Positions 55,701 through 64,000 of a DNA stretch of 64,000 bases are shown piece by piece. Location: positions 992,001 through 1,056,000 of the forward strand of contig JAJUBI010000004.1 in assembly GCA_022419385.1 (NCBI GenBank). The letters run 5' to 3'. The stretch is from Paraconiothyrium sp. Pb-2020. Lineage: Eukaryota; Ascomycota; Dothideomycetes; Pleosporales; Didymosphaeriaceae. The stretch's first letter is position 1. Each line of letters opens with the position of its first letter. The notes beneath the pieces were generated by a model. It was not told the DNA's origin, did not search any database, and saw nothing but the letters and a program-made list of their open reading frames with translations. Position numbers and translations under genes: made by a program.

Positions 55701-56411
55701 GCAAAGCACCTCGAAGTCTCTATCCAACTCTAGCTCTGTCTTTGACACTTGCGAAGGTGCTTCTGGGCCATTGTGGGAAGCCGAGCCATCGTCGGAAGCC
55801 GGCCGCTCTTCAGTTCGGCCTGATTCAGCTTGTTTGTTCGCGTTGGCATCTGTCTCATCATCACTGTCGTCGCAATCCTCGGTATCGTTGGAATTACCAA
55901 ACAATAATGCCCACTGCTGGTGGAGGGATGCTTTCTTGGTGTCCAGCGGCGGCTTGTGAGTGTTGCCTTGTTCTGATGGCTTCGACAAGGGAAGAATCCA
56001 CTCGTTAAAAATTGTTCGGACGTCAGTCAAGATCGTTATGAAGTGCGGATGCTCCTCGTCGGATTTCTGCTGCTGAAGGTAATACTCGGTGACTTCCTTT
56101 CGCAGGCGGATGGCGTCGTTCAGATATGTGAGGCCCGAGGTATCTTCCGAAGGCATTCCCGATTCGGCGACGGCTTGAGCTACAGCTTTGATATCTTTCA
56201 AGTGGATTGGGTGTGATTTCGATTTACCATTCTTCTTCCAATTTGTCCCTGCAGCCTTAACGGCAGCCTCAGCTTGAGCGGCAATCTCAAGTCCACGCTG
56301 TTTCGCTATCTTCATGAGCCATCCCTCGAATCCGTCCGTAAAGGTCTTGTATCGCTTGTATGTTTCGGGTAACTCGTTCAAGCCGTAGTAGTTCACGTGT
56401 GCGGTTGACAT
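52740..56411 (-). CDS. DUF6604 domain protein, 1223 aa
   Basis: Single uninterrupted exon from the ATG at 56411. The N-terminal 300 residues match the fungal DUF6604 layout: LPETYKRYKTFTDGFEGWLMKIA, HPIHLKDIKAVAQAV, LNDAIRLRKEV, and SDEEHPHFITILTDVRTIF. An acidic gap follows (DTEDCDDSDDETDAN). The helical middle (about residues 230-800) carries GLTMWDFHRTYHTAARLKVQWFTVALAHLYNACR, here cited in part, and a basic KKRASRTNNKKTRKRNK that may be a nuclear signal. The last 400 residues are low-complexity acidic and Ser/Asp-rich, ending GWETDDD. The function of DUF6604 is not known to me. The intronless structure is unusual beside its neighbours. Frames inside its 3' part with hydrophobic runs are out of phase and not separate genes. 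Confidence 0.82.
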   Translation of the reverse strand: MSTAHVNYYGLNELPETYKRYKTFTDGFEGWLMKIAKQRGLEIAAQAEAAVKAAGTNWKKNGKSKSHPIHLKDIKAVAQAVAESGMPSEDTSGLTYLNDAIRLRKEVTEYYLQQQKSDEEHPHFITILTDVRTIFNEWILPLSKPSEQGNTHKPPLDTKKASLHQQWALLFGNSNDTEDCDDSDDETDANANKQAESGRTEERPASDDGSASHNGPEAPSQVSKTELELDRDFEVLCFLYDLYLLRQRVKQIWSDWVQRKIGTMTAAIVSDLAIAQAQKWVTKLVEDLDDDGNNQKILGVIEGLLNLIPENQREVALLADECDLPVYPRDLLCFDGIRYIRDFSRIKSEGVGATRESQSVDATRLQFLLHFQSINTDEMIVMDRFTESFCSPDRRSRVWLPFGFQILLDVQELLLLTRSMEEVTSDMFDYSLGMVEIMKAHIDYEDELWSKGEKPDYMSVGDTKFSNRFLPILQLLRHYLLKLSDDGNEEVSGMLNITFFAAHPILCGLTMWDFHRTYHTAARLKVQWFTVALAHLYNACRQVGGLASPWPDLEFIIQSQGQARVYVGGPPTDPDVFFQRMCLALCASPRDIAKDCRQGRRTNPATKQKRGLALYSPFEERIRGYYNTKSHSKRSLQLHNIFAFLESDLREATVNHSKESSDAEFPQLTQAKENALFIFATVAKKRASRTNNKKTRKRNKSKIPDFSNRESDYDRGLNHAISKLADHELYATFDHLAFFRRAYTVLRRIRTEVLWDGRQALVTLDATQEPPHDCQLLYDLLFNLAPPQNKSDIDGASRYASSMEKLKRISEIMQEFIGEQGDLETKNAEEQLKQRTEHITKPSGSDTTADDTVANHDPTLGNDIKPAGDADPEPQVELDQSGTDIPKSLKFFSFGKNEKSTFEFEYALPNRSGINIVDKAQDDALKPTVIESHELEDSASRSDVESTFKDAATKPEAGSVLSDGVAKPETASMPNDSEAESGSDIEPQLDNICKSTPGQGHSVYQGEAVAIVKGKASATHINIVSPTPIQAPGDQESHCGYADCSDPDVETESRIPAEVLVPTAIEVGEPPVHYPSALLEPFPVQQEPWNPWSIWKPMSRAAVLPQDTDLYEPRAKPLSNDTGSNSGVMFTFGVYHRFTYRATRSTRFNKLAAPIRHYDFLLRASTIPTSRRRLVGAKKHRISHNCHGRCVVGRALLGEAYDVFWDRSTATMGHDDGWETDDD

Positions 56412-57211
56412 TGAGATTGACGCGGACGTTCTGATTGAGTATGGTAGAGTTCGAATAAGCGAATAGAGAGCTAATATCCATAAAGTCTCGAACTGGTGCG
56501 AGTCTAGGGCGTGGAGCGATCAGCACCACGGGTGAGGTTGAGTCGGCGTGAGGGTTGCGAGCGTGATCAACGGTGTAATTATGCGGGCGCGGTGTTTATG
56601 TACAATTGAGTCAAGGCCATGGCGAATCAAAGCGAGGTCTCCTTCATTCACCTCTGGTCAGTGCTTCCAAAAAAAACCGAGAGCCCGCTGCCTAAAGATT
56701 ACCCAAACAACTGAAGACGAGGTCTCAGAGTGAAATAGCAAGTCAGTGGTACGGAGGCACACACTGTTTCGAAGCGGCCTGGTGTTACTGCGAACAGTGC
56801 CTGGCATAATGTACATTCGATTGGTTGAAGGAGATCGCAGGCAAGGTTCAACGCCGCGCAACTGGGTTGTGGAACAGCCACAGTATATGTCTCACATGTA
56901 AGAGCTACTTGCTTTAGTCGGTCAGTGTGTGCGAAACAACGCATAAACAGCGAGCTAAGTCAAAAAACTAACTCATAGGCGAAATACAAAGATGGACTTT
57001 GCAGTGACTTGGCGCGAGCACAGGAGCGCTAAAGACACATGTTGATGCAAACGCGCTCCACCTGGGTTTTGGTGACGAGTGAGAAATCGATCCCTTTAGG
57101 GAAGAATGATGAGGCGACGTTGAATTTCCAGATCCCGTCTCTGTCTACTCCAACGAAGTATTCATGAATTCTTTCGGTTTACGTGACCAGCAAATGCAGA
57201 TTCATCTTCCT
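56412..57211. other. Intergenic, DUF6604 promoter
   Basis: 800 bp between two minus-strand genes. Nothing recognised. Confidence 0.45.
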
Positions 57212-58642
57212 TCATGCCTCCTCTTGCTCGTCCTCGCCACCCTCCTTTTCCTTATCCTGCCGTAACGTACTCGTCGGTACCTCGCTCTGGTGACCCGGTT
57301 TTCGGAATACAGCTTGCATCCAGCAACGGTACATTTTCAGCCTCCGTTGCCGGTTTACAAGCATGCGTCTGTCGATTCCAAAATGCACGATCTCGAAAGC
57401 GGGCCGCGGCGACTGCGTTGTAGGCTCAGACGCCGTCCTCGAGGCTTCTTCAACCCCTTCAGCCTCCTTTTCTATATGCAGATCGGATAATTTTTGTGTT
57501 GGTACCGTCTCATCGGATTGTCCGTTCTGCGTCCCCGCGTCCGGCTGGACGGAACGCGCTTTGCCGCCCCATATCTCCTCCAGTTCTTCCTGCTCGAAGA
57601 AGTATACGCGTGTACCGTCGCCTCGTACGTAGAAATTCTCCTCCATGTACCTTCCCTTTTTGAAACGCACCTGTGCCAGATCACCTCTTCCATAATCCCT
57701 AAACAACACCTGCCCACCCGGCTTCAGCACTCTCCAGACATTTTTCACAGCCTGGTCCCACTGCCTCGGATTTAATGCCGAGAAGATGAATATCATGAGC
57801 ACGACGTCTACACTGCCTTCTTCTATACCTGGCGGTAACCCTCCGTTTTCCGACTCTGGCGATGCAGCAACGTCCCACACGTCTGCCTGTATAAACGCTG
57901 GATCGTACAACTCATGTCCCCGTATCAATTCGACCGCCTTTTTTGAGAAATCACACGCATGGATCTTTAACCCCTTGTTCTTCCTCTTCTGCAATATCGG
58001 AAATGCGCTGTTGCCCGCACCGGCGCCCACCTCCAGCACCACCGCGGGCTTACTATCCTCCTTTGTGACCTCATCCAGCACCGGGAACTCCTGCGCCAAC
58101 CACTTCCTGTTCTTGAAGAAATTCGTCTTGTTGTTCTTATAAAATATGTTCCACCACTTCTCCGGATTGTCGTTGAATCGTTTCTTATCGAAGTCGGATA
58201 CGGGGTCTGCGCGCTGCTTTTCGTACTGCTCAGACGAGAAGGACTGATAGGCGGGGTCGACTTCAACGTGGTCCCAGGCATTGAATTCGAAAATGTTGTC
58301 GCCTTCCTCGAGGAAGCGAGAGCCGAAGGCAAAGGGGTCGCTACGCTTTTGGTTGTTGGAGGGGGAGTGCGAGCGGTTCGCGGGTTTGCGAATCGGGGCA
58401 ATGGAGGCGGGGACGCCGTATGCATCACCTTCGGCTTCAGGTGCGGGCGAGATGTCTCGATCTGAGGGAGGCTGGGATGTGGGTGTGGAGGTGTTCGAAG
58501 AACGAGGGATAGGATCGACGGTTACAGCGAAGCGCATGTGCTCCATTGCCTTGGATAGTTGCTGTTTAGGATTTTGTTTTGTGGATTTGGAGTTGTCGGT
58601 CTGGAAGCGCTGTTCAGCGCCTTCACTCGTTGTAGACTCCAT
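57212..58642 (-). CDS. TRM140: tRNA m3C32 methyltransferase, Trm140/METTL2 type
   Basis: SAM-dependent enzyme that makes 3-methylcytidine at position 32 of tRNA-Thr and tRNA-Ser. Single exon, 476 aa. I start at the ATG at 58642, since the frame opens upstream only with TTG. The first 110 residues are disordered (Ser/Pro/Thr). The family signature then appears: FEFNAWDHVEVD, KKRFNDNPEKWWNIFYKNN, NFFKNRKWLAQEFP. The Rossmann core has motif I VLEVGAGAGNSAFP, then IHACDFSKKAVELI, VDVVLMIFIFSALNP, VLKPGGQVLFRDYGRGDLAQVRF and GDGTRVYFF. A Glu/Ala/Ser insert sits between GDGTRVYFF and the last motif (HFGIDRRMLVNRQRRLKMYRCW, cited in part). There is no actin-binding head as in budding yeast Abp140. 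Divergent from COQ10. Confidence 0.92.
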   Translation of the reverse strand: MESTTSEGAEQRFQTDNSKSTKQNPKQQLSKAMEHMRFAVTVDPIPRSSNTSTPTSQPPSDRDISPAPEAEGDAYGVPASIAPIRKPANRSHSPSNNQKRSDPFAFGSRFLEEGDNIFEFNAWDHVEVDPAYQSFSSEQYEKQRADPVSDFDKKRFNDNPEKWWNIFYKNNKTNFFKNRKWLAQEFPVLDEVTKEDSKPAVVLEVGAGAGNSAFPILQKRKNKGLKIHACDFSKKAVELIRGHELYDPAFIQADVWDVAASPESENGGLPPGIEEGSVDVVLMIFIFSALNPRQWDQAVKNVWRVLKPGGQVLFRDYGRGDLAQVRFKKGRYMEENFYVRGDGTRVYFFEQEELEEIWGGKARSVQPDAGTQNGQSDETVPTQKLSDLHIEKEAEGVEEASRTASEPTTQSPRPAFEIVHFGIDRRMLVNRQRRLKMYRCWMQAVFRKPGHQSEVPTSTLRQDKEKEGGEDEQEEA

Positions 58643-58977
58643 GTTGGCGAGCAATCACTCAGAGAATGTTGAACGAATATCCTTCCGGCGGATACACAGC
58701 ATGCGGAGGAGGGGCACCGAACGTGGGAAATTTCGATATCGATAAGAAAGTGAGCAAACCCTAACTTCCTTTCGGCTAGCCCCCGAGCTTCGTTCCTGGC
58801 AACACGACGTCAGCCAATATGCGTTGCGCAGTTTCATAGCTCCCGTCACGATGATACTCACATCTCACAGCTTTCTCGTCACTCCATATACACATTGAAG
58901 CATGTCTTTGAGGTGATACTAGCTCTTCTATCTCTGCGCTTGCTTCTCTCCACTACGCCACTACATCCCCTCCCACA
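58643..58977. promoter_or_regulatory. Divergent promoter, TRM140 / COQ10
   Basis: 335 bp between start codons; both promoters must lie here. A C/T-rich leader precedes COQ10. Confidence 0.5.
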
Positions 58978-59712
58978 ATGGCAGCTCCACGAATTCTCCG
59001 CTCCTTCCTCCACGGGCCAAACCACCACCTCGCAAACCTACCCCAGCGCCGAACCTTCTTCCCGAACCCTTTCCAATCCTCGCTTAACCCTCTGAACGGC
59101 TCTGCGCAACCGCAGACTCTTACAGCGCAACGAGTCCTCCCATATCCCGCCGCACCCATCTACTCCATTGTCTCAGATGTCCAGAGCTACTCCTCCTTCC
59201 TCCCATACTGTCAGTCCTCAGCAGTGACGCGCTGGTCATCGCCCGACTCTACATACGCTCGGAAATGGCCGTCGGAAGCGAGCCTTGTCATAGGCTGGGG
59301 CAATTTGACTGAGTCCTTCTCCTCGCGCGTGTTCTGTGTCCCTGGCAGAACAGTAGAAAGCATTGGCGGGGACACGGAGACAGACCTGAAGGCACAAGAC
59401 ATTACGCATCACCTAGAAGGAGTCCAAGATGGCGACAAGGGCGCGAGAGGCGCAGCGAACGGACTGATGACGCACTTGAGAAGTCGCTGGACGATCGAAG
59501 CGCTTGAGAAGGACACAACCAAGGTTACATTAGCGCTGGAATTCGCTTTCTCGAATCCGATGTATATGGCACTGAGCGCTGGTGCGGCGCCCAAGGTCGC
59601 GGATATAATGGTTAAGGCGTTTGAGGAGAGGGTGAAGAAGCTGCTTGATGGGAATCCAGAGATGGCAAGAGCGGAGCTGGGAGAACTGGAAGGCAGTAGG
59701 CTGAGGAAGTAA
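58978..59712 (+). CDS. COQ10: Coenzyme Q-binding protein Coq10 (mitochondrial START domain)
   Basis: Inner-membrane-associated polyketide-cyclase/START-like protein that binds ubiquinone and supports its respiratory use. Single exon, 244 aa. The N-terminus is a basic presequence rich in Arg, Pro and Phe (MAAPRILRSFLHG, LPQRRTFFPNPF). The START-type core follows: QRVLPYPAAPIYSIVSDV, YSSFLPYCQSSAVTRW, NLTESFSSRVFC, LRSRWTIE, and the closing amphipathic helix VADIMVKAFEERVKKLL. Length and motif order fit fungal Coq10. The context CACAATGG suits the start at 58978. Confidence 0.9.
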   Translation: MAAPRILRSFLHGPNHHLANLPQRRTFFPNPFQSSLNPLNGSAQPQTLTAQRVLPYPAAPIYSIVSDVQSYSSFLPYCQSSAVTRWSSPDSTYARKWPSEASLVIGWGNLTESFSSRVFCVPGRTVESIGGDTETDLKAQDITHHLEGVQDGDKGARGAANGLMTHLRSRWTIEALEKDTTKVTLALEFAFSNPMYMALSAGAAPKVADIMVKAFEERVKKLLDGNPEMARAELGELEGSRLRK

Positions 59713-59972
59713 GGGATGAAGATTTTGCGCTGTGTTTGGCAAATAGGAAGCGTATTCGGGCGTTCAATCTACAGAGCATCACAGCATGGCGTTTCAAGCA
59801 TCATAGATTCATTGGTATATCCATACTACAACCCACTTGCGAATCCGATACATCGAAGTACCATTAGCCTTTGGTCGTGTGAGGTCGCATATATTCTACC
59901 CATTACTACATAAGTCCTGACCATCCTGCCCAGCCCAGCTAGAAGACCCAAGGATATCATTTCATCATCCCA

Positions 59973-60311
59973 TCATACAGTCGCGCGCCCATTCGCCCTC
60001 TCGAGGGAAAAAAGCAAAACATCGAGCAGAAACAAAAGCAGATAGAGAATCGGATGATCCCTAGCCAGTGCCACCTCTTCCACCGTTGGAGCCAGACCCC
60101 TCTGCACCCGAGAAAACGGTTTCGTTATCTTGTGCAGTCCACCCTCAGCAGCGTAGTATTTACCCGCTCCGGTAACTTGATATCCACCAACCGCAGCTTG
60201 CTGTGCACTTACTGCAACCTGTCGCCCACCCATCGTAGCTTGTTGTCCAGCCGTCTCAACTTGCTGTCGGCCCACCGCACCTTGCTGCTGTCCTGTCACC
60301 GCAACTGCCAT
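59973..60311 (-). other. In-frame open extension after the J-protein stop (112 codons)
   Basis: After the TAG at 60323-60321 the J-protein frame reopens at once: three codons, then ATG at 60311, then 112 codons to 59973. The translated part is Gln/Gly/Ala/Val-rich with loose repeats (GQQQGAVGRQQ, GQQATMGGRQ, AQQAAVGGYQ). It then has a likely membrane segment (HPILYLLLFLLDVLLFSL). It may be a read-through tail, a former C-terminus cut by a new stop, or chance. I do not call it a gene. Confidence 0.3.
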
Positions 60312-60320
60312 CGAACCATC

Positions 60321-61177
60321 CTACGACCCCACGGCATGTGCAAACACCTTCGCCGCAAGATCACTCAACATCCTCGCCTTATCCGCTTGCGGCAACTCTT
60401 GAAACACACTGTACACACTCTTTCCCTTCGCATCCCTCACCGCACCCAGCCTATTCCCCGCTACCGCACCCGCCACCATCCCTGGGAAATTCGCAACTAT
60501 AAACCCCATCGCCGCGCCGCTCGCGCCTCCAATCATGCTCCAGAACTTGCCTGTCGGATGCGCGTCCTCGCCCTCAGCCATACCTTCCTCCCGCAGCATC
60601 TCTTCGAACACCCCGCCGAATTGATCCTGGGAGAAGCGGTTGTGCGAGTCCTCCGTGTCGCCCGCAGGCGCGCTGCCGAAGCCGAAAGCGGACCAAGGGA
60701 AGCCGCCGAAGGTACCACCACCAGCATTCTCCTGGTGGGGAATTTCTTCTTCGAAGTCAGGCGTGTCAGGGCCAGAGCTGGTGAAGGACTGGTAGCTGCG
60801 GGCGGAGTCGTAGTCGCGGCGGCGCGTGGGGTCCGAGAGCGTGTAGTAGGCGTCGTTTATTTGCTGGAAGCGCTTTGTGCGGGTGGCACGCTCAGGGCTG
60901 TCGGAGGCGACACGGTCCGGGTGGTGTTTGAGGGCTTGTCTAGAGAGGATTAGAGGATGTACCGCGTGGCGGGTGGGGTTGAGTACTTCTTGTAGGCATC
61001 GCGAATTTGTTGCTGAGTTGCTTTGTCGCTCACCTCGAGGACCTTGTCTAGGATGGATTGTGAGAACCTGGAAGAATAGTAAGATACGACACGAGCTTAC
61101 AGTAGTCTACTCTAGGAGCTGTGGTACGTTAGCTTAATGCCAAAGGTGTCGATATGATCTTTAGACTTACCAGACAT
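60321..61177 (-). CDS. J-domain (DnaJ) co-chaperone, 234 aa
   Basis: Hsp70 co-chaperone of the type with a J domain only. Four exons: 61177-61171 (7 nt), 61119-61102 (18 nt), 61047-60987 and 60939-60321, phases 1, 1 and 2. The J domain fills residues 7-75. It begins VDYYKVLEVSDKATQQQIRDAY, reaches the HPD loop (KHHPDR) and ends in the helix FQQINDAYYTLSDPTRRRDYD. A Ser/Gly/Phe linker (FGGFPWSAFGFG) follows. The C-terminal part has a Gly/Ala-rich hydrophobic segment (SMIGGASGAAMGFIVANFPG) that may touch or cross a membrane. The acceptor for exon 3 was chosen because it alone gives the expected DYYKVLEV. The frame continues after the stop codon. Confidence 0.85.
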
Positions 61178-61762
61178 AGTGAGGAATGTACAGAGAGTGG
61201 TTCAGGCGTAGGCTGGCGACTGTATAAGGGAAAGCTTGTAGGACCAGAATTATATGTGATGCTGAACTTGAGCGCGAAATCGTGCGGAAGTTGGAGCGCG
61301 ATTGAGGTGGGTGACGTCAGTGAGCAATAGCCACTGGGTGTGGCGCATGTCTGCATGTGACACTGAAACTAGAACCGGAGCAAGCTGAAAAGCAGACGTC
61401 TTACTTCCCTATGGTAAATGCTCAAGACATAATAATACTGTGTATTGCAGGCTGAAGCCTCGAATCACTCGCACTGCTGGCCGTGCCCATGGAGAGATAA
61501 ATTGCACAATTGTCCAGCAGATACAAGTTCAAGCAAGAAGACACTCGATTCTCGTATCCCAAGCAACCCTGTGTACCCCAACGACTAAGGTACGACCGTC
61601 CGGCGCGCCAATGTATCCAGCGCTATGCCCGTAGAACATACTTGCAATAAGAAAGTCCCGTTGAAAGAAATATGAAGAAAAACAATCCAGAATCGAATTG
61701 TACAGAGCATCCCATGAAGGAAAATAAAGCATGAAAGCCACGTTTGAGTAGAAAAGATATGA
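61178..61762. other. Intergenic, J-protein promoter
   Basis: 585 bp between two minus-strand genes. Nothing recognised. Confidence 0.45.
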
Positions 61763-63148
61763 CTAGTTTTTGCGGCGACTTTTCCCACCTCGCCGACGTC
61801 TCTCGCTTTCCTTGCTGCCACCACTACCCGATGCTTGCTTGCCTGTGCTCTTGCCCGGCGCGCTGGAGCCATCATCTTCGGTTTGCGAAACACTATGTTC
61901 GCTCACATCGGCCATGCCACCCACGAGCGGGATTGAAGGGTCAGAATAGCTGCCTTGCATACCTTGCCTGCCTGTTGGTTGCTGGTTTGGAACCGGTACA
62001 CGGCGCGGCATCGCTGCATAAGGCGCTTCGGCAGAGGCTACTCTTCTCGCATATTGGGGTTGAGCCGATGGTTGAGCGAGATGGCCGGCGGCTTGATATT
62101 GAAAAGGCTCAGTATTGTGGTGCTTGTACTCAGCGACTGGGAAAGGAACCAGCTTGGGAGGCTGCTGCACAGTGGAAGAACGGCTGCGGCCACCCGACGA
62201 AGCTTGCCGATCTGTGTGGTCCTGGGCAGATAGACGAGAAGATGAAGACCCGGGCCGTGCAGCCAGAGGTGGAGTCGGCATCCGATAGCTTACAGGAGAA
62301 CTAGGAAAGGCGCCTGGAATATCTTTTGCGGTTGTTGTAAGGCGTAGTGGAGACTGTGGAGGAGTTTGTGCTTGCGGTACTCCTTTCGGACTCCCCTTGT
62401 TCTTCCCTTTAGCAGCGGTATGTCTTTCGTCGCCTTTCGAAGCTGTCCGAGAGCCCGGGCGCAGCGGCGACCCTTGCTGGCGAGTATCACGGCCGTTGTA
62501 GCCTTGATAAGTGTTGATGGGCGCAAACATTGGTTGCCCGTTCGGTCCTGGCACAAGAAAACCTGGTGGAGCCTGCTGAAAGGTCGAATCGGTAGCATTG
62601 GACGTTGCCCTGGCTCGATTGCTAGTCTTCTCTTTCTTCGACTTGTCCTTGCCTCCGAAAAGGGATGAGCGGCGCTGGTTCTTCTTTGATCGTGGGCTAC
62701 TTGAGCCTGGTGCGCCAGTGACACTCGGTGGTGTGGTGGCCGCATGAACCACAGGTGCGCTGTGTGGCATAGCTCTGGCTTGCGGGCGCGCTGCAGGCGC
62801 CCTTTGCCGCCACATCCGATTCTGATACACTTCAAGTTCTTCAGGCGTAAGCGACACGTCGGCCTCACCAATGGCCCTGGCCAACCGAATCTTGTCCAAG
62901 GTGCGCTGAAATAGAAGCTCTTCATATTCAGCGGGAGACATCATGTTGCCCGCATCTTCATAGTATCCTTCGTCCTCCACGTACCCGTAGCCATAACCGT
63001 AGTCATCGCCATAGGCCAATCCGTCTTGTTCCGCCGTGCGCCGTTCCCATGCTCTTATGTCCATATCATTAAAGTAAAGCTCATCCGGGTTTAAGGGTTG
63101 CTTGCCACTTGAAATATTTGAAACCATGTTGTAACCTTGATCTAACAT
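61763..63148 (-). CDS. Unknown basic, disordered protein, about 461 aa
   Basis: No family recognised. From the first in-frame ATG (63148) the order is as follows. An acidic Tyr/Asp/Gly region (YGDDYGYGYGYVEDEGYY) comes first, then a helix with EYEELLFQRTLDKIRLARAI and LTPEELEVYQNRMWRQRAP. A long Pro/Ser/Arg/Gln-rich stretch follows with basic clusters (RSKKNQRRSSLFGGKDKSKK), and the C-terminus is strongly basic (ESERRRRGGKSRRKN). No membrane segment or catalytic motif. The frame is open upstream to the end of the PRA1 gene and reads plausibly (VVGKYLEAEEDVYRFQELD) but has no ATG there, so an unseen first exon is possible. Only 152 bp separate it from the PRA1-family stop on the same strand. 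Confidence 0.65.
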   Translation of the reverse strand: MLDQGYNMVSNISSGKQPLNPDELYFNDMDIRAWERRTAEQDGLAYGDDYGYGYGYVEDEGYYEDAGNMMSPAEYEELLFQRTLDKIRLARAIGEADVSLTPEELEVYQNRMWRQRAPAARPQARAMPHSAPVVHAATTPPSVTGAPGSSSPRSKKNQRRSSLFGGKDKSKKEKTSNRARATSNATDSTFQQAPPGFLVPGPNGQPMFAPINTYQGYNGRDTRQQGSPLRPGSRTASKGDERHTAAKGKNKGSPKGVPQAQTPPQSPLRLTTTAKDIPGAFPSSPVSYRMPTPPLAARPGSSSSRLSAQDHTDRQASSGGRSRSSTVQQPPKLVPFPVAEYKHHNTEPFQYQAAGHLAQPSAQPQYARRVASAEAPYAAMPRRVPVPNQQPTGRQGMQGSYSDPSIPLVGGMADVSEHSVSQTEDDGSSAPGKSTGKQASGSGGSKESERRRRGGKSRRKN

Positions 63149-63300
63149 TGCGCCAGTGTTTTCTTCAGAACTATCCAGTTCTTGAAATCTATACACGTCC
63201 TCCTCCGCCTCCAAATACTTCCCCACAACTCCTGGTGCTCCTCGTCCCCCTGGCGGTCTTCCCCAGAGGGGCGTACTTAAAGGAGCTCGCGGCCGACCAC

Positions 63301-63927
63301 CTAGACCGCCTCCTCGGAAAAAGCTGACTCGATTGGCTTATCCATGAATGCGGCATGGCCCAGAATGGTGACACCAGAGGCTCCAATGAGCCAGAGAACA
63401 GTGCTGAATGGGGAAGCCCAGAAGCCGAGCGGGATGCAGATGACCAAAAGCGTCGTGTAGAGCTGGGAAGTGGTCGCGCGCCAGCTACCAATTTGTAGAT
63501 CGTTGCCCTGGAGCTTGCCGATTCCGTACATACCACCAACGAGCATCAGGATAACGAAGAGAAGGGTCAGGTTGGTGATCAGGCTGTAGATGATGAGCAT
63601 GGCGAAGACCGCGGCATAGTTGCTCGAGAAGTAGCTCAGGTTGTAGTTGACTCTGCTCTGCACCTCGCCGAAGTTGGCTGGCTTGGAGATGCGCTTCACA
63701 TCGAAGAATTCGGTAATGGGGCGCAGATTGGCAAATCGGCCGGAGAGCGACTGCGACTGCAGGCCGTCGAAGCGACCGGCGAGGTTCAGTCTGGACGTCA
63801 GAGCATCGATGGGGATGCTGAGTCGTGACATGATGTTCGGTTGTTGTGTGGAGGGCTGGGTGGGATGCGATGGGGTGTCGGGCTCGATGAGGTTCTGCTG
63901 AGCTTCGGAGTCTGCGCGGGAAGCCAT
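63301..63927 (-). CDS. YIP3: PRA1/Yip3 family prenylated-Rab acceptor
   Basis: Membrane protein of the Golgi/ER that binds prenylated Rab GTPases. Single exon, 208 aa. The cytoplasmic head ends in a block typical of the family (FFDVKRISKPANFGEVQSRV, NYNLSYFSSNYA). Four hydrophobic stretches in two pairs follow: AVFAMLIIYSLITNLTLLFV / ILMLVGGMYGI, then LYTTLLVICIPLGFW / TVLWLIGASGVTILGHA. A short acidic tail closes the protein (ESAFSEEAV). Length and topology fit PRA1/Yip3. The start at 63927 lies in GCC-ATG-G. About 70 bp of its upstream region are in the window. Confidence 0.88.
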   Translation of the reverse strand: MASRADSEAQQNLIEPDTPSHPTQPSTQQPNIMSRLSIPIDALTSRLNLAGRFDGLQSQSLSGRFANLRPITEFFDVKRISKPANFGEVQSRVNYNLSYFSSNYAAVFAMLIIYSLITNLTLLFVILMLVGGMYGIGKLQGNDLQIGSWRATTSQLYTTLLVICIPLGFWASPFSTVLWLIGASGVTILGHAAFMDKPIESAFSEEAV

Positions 63928-64000
63928 GGTCAGTAAAGCGCGATGGACTTGGATTGTGAGAGAAGTTCGCGGTGGTGTGAAGGATAAGAGCTGGAGACGT

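Noticed and set aside
1..64000. CRISPR array, telomere repeat or intact transposon
   Set aside because: No regularly spaced direct repeats with unique spacers, no TTAGGG array, and no reverse transcriptase or transposase motif was seen.

Overview
The window is nuclear DNA from a filamentous ascomycete. Its genes carry short introns of about 45-60 nt with GT..AG ends and recognisable branch points. It encodes fungal versions of spliceosomal, proteasomal, mitochondrial-ribosome and ergosterol-pathway proteins, together with a secreted pectate lyase and a DUF6604 protein. A plant-associated Dothideomycete is the most likely source, but that is an inference from gene content. No bacterial, viral or intact transposon gene was recognised. 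Most gene models here were built by joining exons by eye, and nearly all close in frame across every junction.

Region 1 (1-23.7 kb) is mainly housekeeping. It holds a 3'-truncated mitoribosomal mL59 gene divergent from PUP3, then PRP28. A broken secreted-protein relic and a 423-aa unknown protein follow. Next come an IMPACT/UPF0029 protein, mitoribosomal bL34m, a probable Pol I RPA14, mevalonate kinase ERG12 and the G-patch protein PXR1, whose last intron looks like GC-AG. Two secreted proteins follow, one a PEBP with a 10-nt exon. Then comes an intron-containing tRNA-Glu(CUC) with a decayed partial copy beside it. The region ends with an arginyl-tRNA synthetase-like protein that has lost both class I signature motifs.

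Region 2 (24.4-37.9 kb) is accessory. Two paralogous CorA-like membrane proteins (626 and 765 aa) with matching intron positions flank about 6 kb that is almost gene-free. The only gene supported in that interval encodes an 82-aa cysteine-rich protein.

Region 3 (37.9-42.7 kb) has a PL3 pectate lyase, a secreted M20 metallopeptidase and a coiled-coil protein built from ERNEAL repeats. Region 4 (42.7-50.3 kb) is gene-poor. It holds a membrane-protein relic with an internal stop and two short minisatellites.

Region 5 (50.3-64 kb) holds a CCCH zinc-finger protein with a tandemly duplicated exon-intron block and a 1223-aa DUF6604 protein. It then returns to housekeeping genes: TRM140-like methyltransferase divergent from COQ10, a J-domain protein whose frame reopens after its stop, an unknown basic protein, and a PRA1/YIP3 family protein.

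The housekeeping genes act in unrelated pathways and form no cluster. The most unusual items are the synthetase-like protein, the CorA-like pair, the J-protein extension and the duplicated exon block.
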